From: Actinomadura cremea
GTDB lineage: Bacteria; Actinomycetota; Actinomycetes; Streptosporangiales; Streptosporangiaceae
NCBI RefSeq assembly: GCF_014648495.1
Contig: NZ_BMRF01000002.1
Span: forward strand, 728,510 to 792,509
Length of the DNA: 64,000 nt
Direction: 5' to 3'
The notes beneath the pieces are model-generated. The model saw only the letters and a list, made by a program, of their open reading frames with translations, had not been told where the DNA came from and made no database searches. Shown piece after piece: positions 63,271 through 64,000 of the stretch. Within the stretch, counting starts at the first letter, position 1; the number at the start of each line of letters is the position of its first letter. The translations under genes were made by a program, and so were the position numbers.

Positions 63271-64000
63271 GCCAGTTCCAGCCGCACCTGATGTTCGGCC
63301 GCCTGCGACGCCTCCGCGAACGACGCCGACTGCGCCCGGCCGTCCCGCAGCCACGACCGCAGGTCCTCGATGCGCTCGCGCTGCGACCGGCTCAGCGGGA
63401 CGAGCCGTTCGATCGCCGCCGCGACGTCGTCGGTCGTGATGTCGCGCGGACCGTCCGCGAACGCCCGGTACAGCGCGTCGACGATCGCCTGCTCGATCTC
63501 CGCGCCGACGTGCCCGTCGGAAAGCCGCGCCAGCCGCATCACGTCGAACGCCGCCGGGTCGCGCAGCCGTTTGCGCAGGTGGACGTTCAGGATCTCGCGG
63601 CGCTCGGTGTCGGTCGGCAGGTCGAGGAAGAACACCTCGTCGAACCGTCCGCGCCGCAGCGTCTCCGGCGGCAGCGCCCCCACGTCGTTCGCGGTCGCCA
63701 CGACGAACACCGGCGACGTCTTCTCCTGCATCCAGGTCAGGATCGTGCCGAACACCCGCTGCGACGTGCCGCCGTCCAGCCCGCCGGACGCCATCGACTT
63801 CTCCAGCTCGTCGATCCACAGCACGCACGGCGACACCGTTTCGGTGATCTTCAGCGCGAGCCGCAGCCGCTCCTCCGACTCGCCCACCAGCGAGCCGAAC
63901 AGCGCGCCGACGTCCAGCCGCAGCAGCGGCAGCCGCCACAGCCCGCTGATCATCTTCGCGGTGAGGCTCTTGCCCGTGCCCGGGATCCCGATCAGCGCCA
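63267..64000 (-). CDS. Ycf46-like AAA+ ATPase (partial, 5' end outside window)
   Basis: About 244 C-terminal residues are visible. Walker A GIPGTGKS lies at 63966-63989, followed by LPLLRLDVGALFGSLVGESEERLR (characteristic of the Ycf46-type group), Walker B CVLWIDELEKS, sensor 1 VFVVATANDVGALPPE, and the Arg-finger-like LRRGRFDEVFF; the C-terminal lid contains LSDGHVGAEIEQAIVDAL. All catalytic features are intact, so it should remodel proteins using ATP. The upstream part, including any N-terminal domain, is outside. Its stop overlaps paralogue 1 by 4 bp, making it a strong candidate motor for the paralogue family. Confidence 0.92.
   Translation of the reverse strand, partial: ALIGIPGTGKSLTAKMISGLWRLPLLRLDVGALFGSLVGESEERLRLALKITETVSPCVLWIDELEKSMASGGLDGGTSQRVFGTILTWMQEKTSPVFVVATANDVGALPPETLRRGRFDEVFFLDLPTDTERREILNVHLRKRLRDPAAFDVMRLARLSDGHVGAEIEQAIVDALYRAFADGPRDITTDDVAAAIERLVPLSRSQRERIEDLRSWLRDGRAQSASFAEASQAAEHQVRLELA

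Overview
The window is very GC-rich and gene-dense. It shows GTG, TTG and leaderless starts, ATGA/GTGA overlaps, a DUF5753/DUF397 regulator pair, RsbW-like ATP-binding proteins and a DUF574-type methyltransferase. This points to a filamentous actinomycete; an Actinomadura-like or other Streptosporangiales host is my inference, because no rRNA or species marker is present. The strong third-position GC bias opens many long false frames, and those were left out.

Layout. 1-12.1 kb: a partial SseB-domain protein with a repetitive tail, a small lipoprotein, a class A penicillin-binding protein, a membrane-anchored double FKBP, an HTH/methyltransferase/methyltransferase operon, and an ATP-binding protein coupled to a DUF574-type methyltransferase. 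12.5-19.7 kb: a tight minus-strand operon of SWIM zinc-finger protein, unknown protein, VWA protein, MoxR-type AAA+ ATPase and DUF5682-type protein, resembling the YehQ/P/L/M set of enteric bacteria. 20-22.4 kb: a large unrecognised protein whose start codon sits three bases behind one of two tandem tRNA-like cloverleaves with abnormal T-loops. 22.6-35.5 kb: secreted hydrolases (type B carboxylesterase, SGNH esterase), an ArsR/M23 pair, a TetR/SDR divergent pair with clear tandem operators, small metabolic enzymes, and a regulator trio. 35.7-41.2 kb: a single-chain acetyl-CoA carboxylase-like enzyme of about 1,814 residues.

41.2-64 kb is the most unusual part. One minus-strand gene train runs off the right edge: a Ycf46-like AAA+ ATPase, eight tandem paralogues (seven of 786-798 residues with a helical N-terminal half, a WD40-like beta-propeller and an almost invariant C-terminal tail, and one shortened to 278 residues that keeps both ends), an Hsp70-like ATPase, a DUF1257 (Ycf35-like) protein, and type I methylase and specificity subunits HsdM and HsdS. 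No HsdR lies in the window. Junctions are 4-bp overlaps or gaps of about 8-13 bp, except 80 bp before Hsp70. Paralogues 6 and 7 share perfectly identical DNA blocks of 135 and 223 bp within otherwise diverged sequence, which suggests recent conversion. I propose this as a candidate undescribed NTP-dependent, self-diversifying system, possibly for defence or protein quality control. The function is inference only.

How genes work together: the YehL-like operon pairs an AAA+ motor with a VWA adaptor; the 3' operon pairs an AAA+ motor and an Hsp70 with a diversified family of scaffold-like proteins and a DNA methylase. Two different AAA-based systems thus lie within 50 kb.
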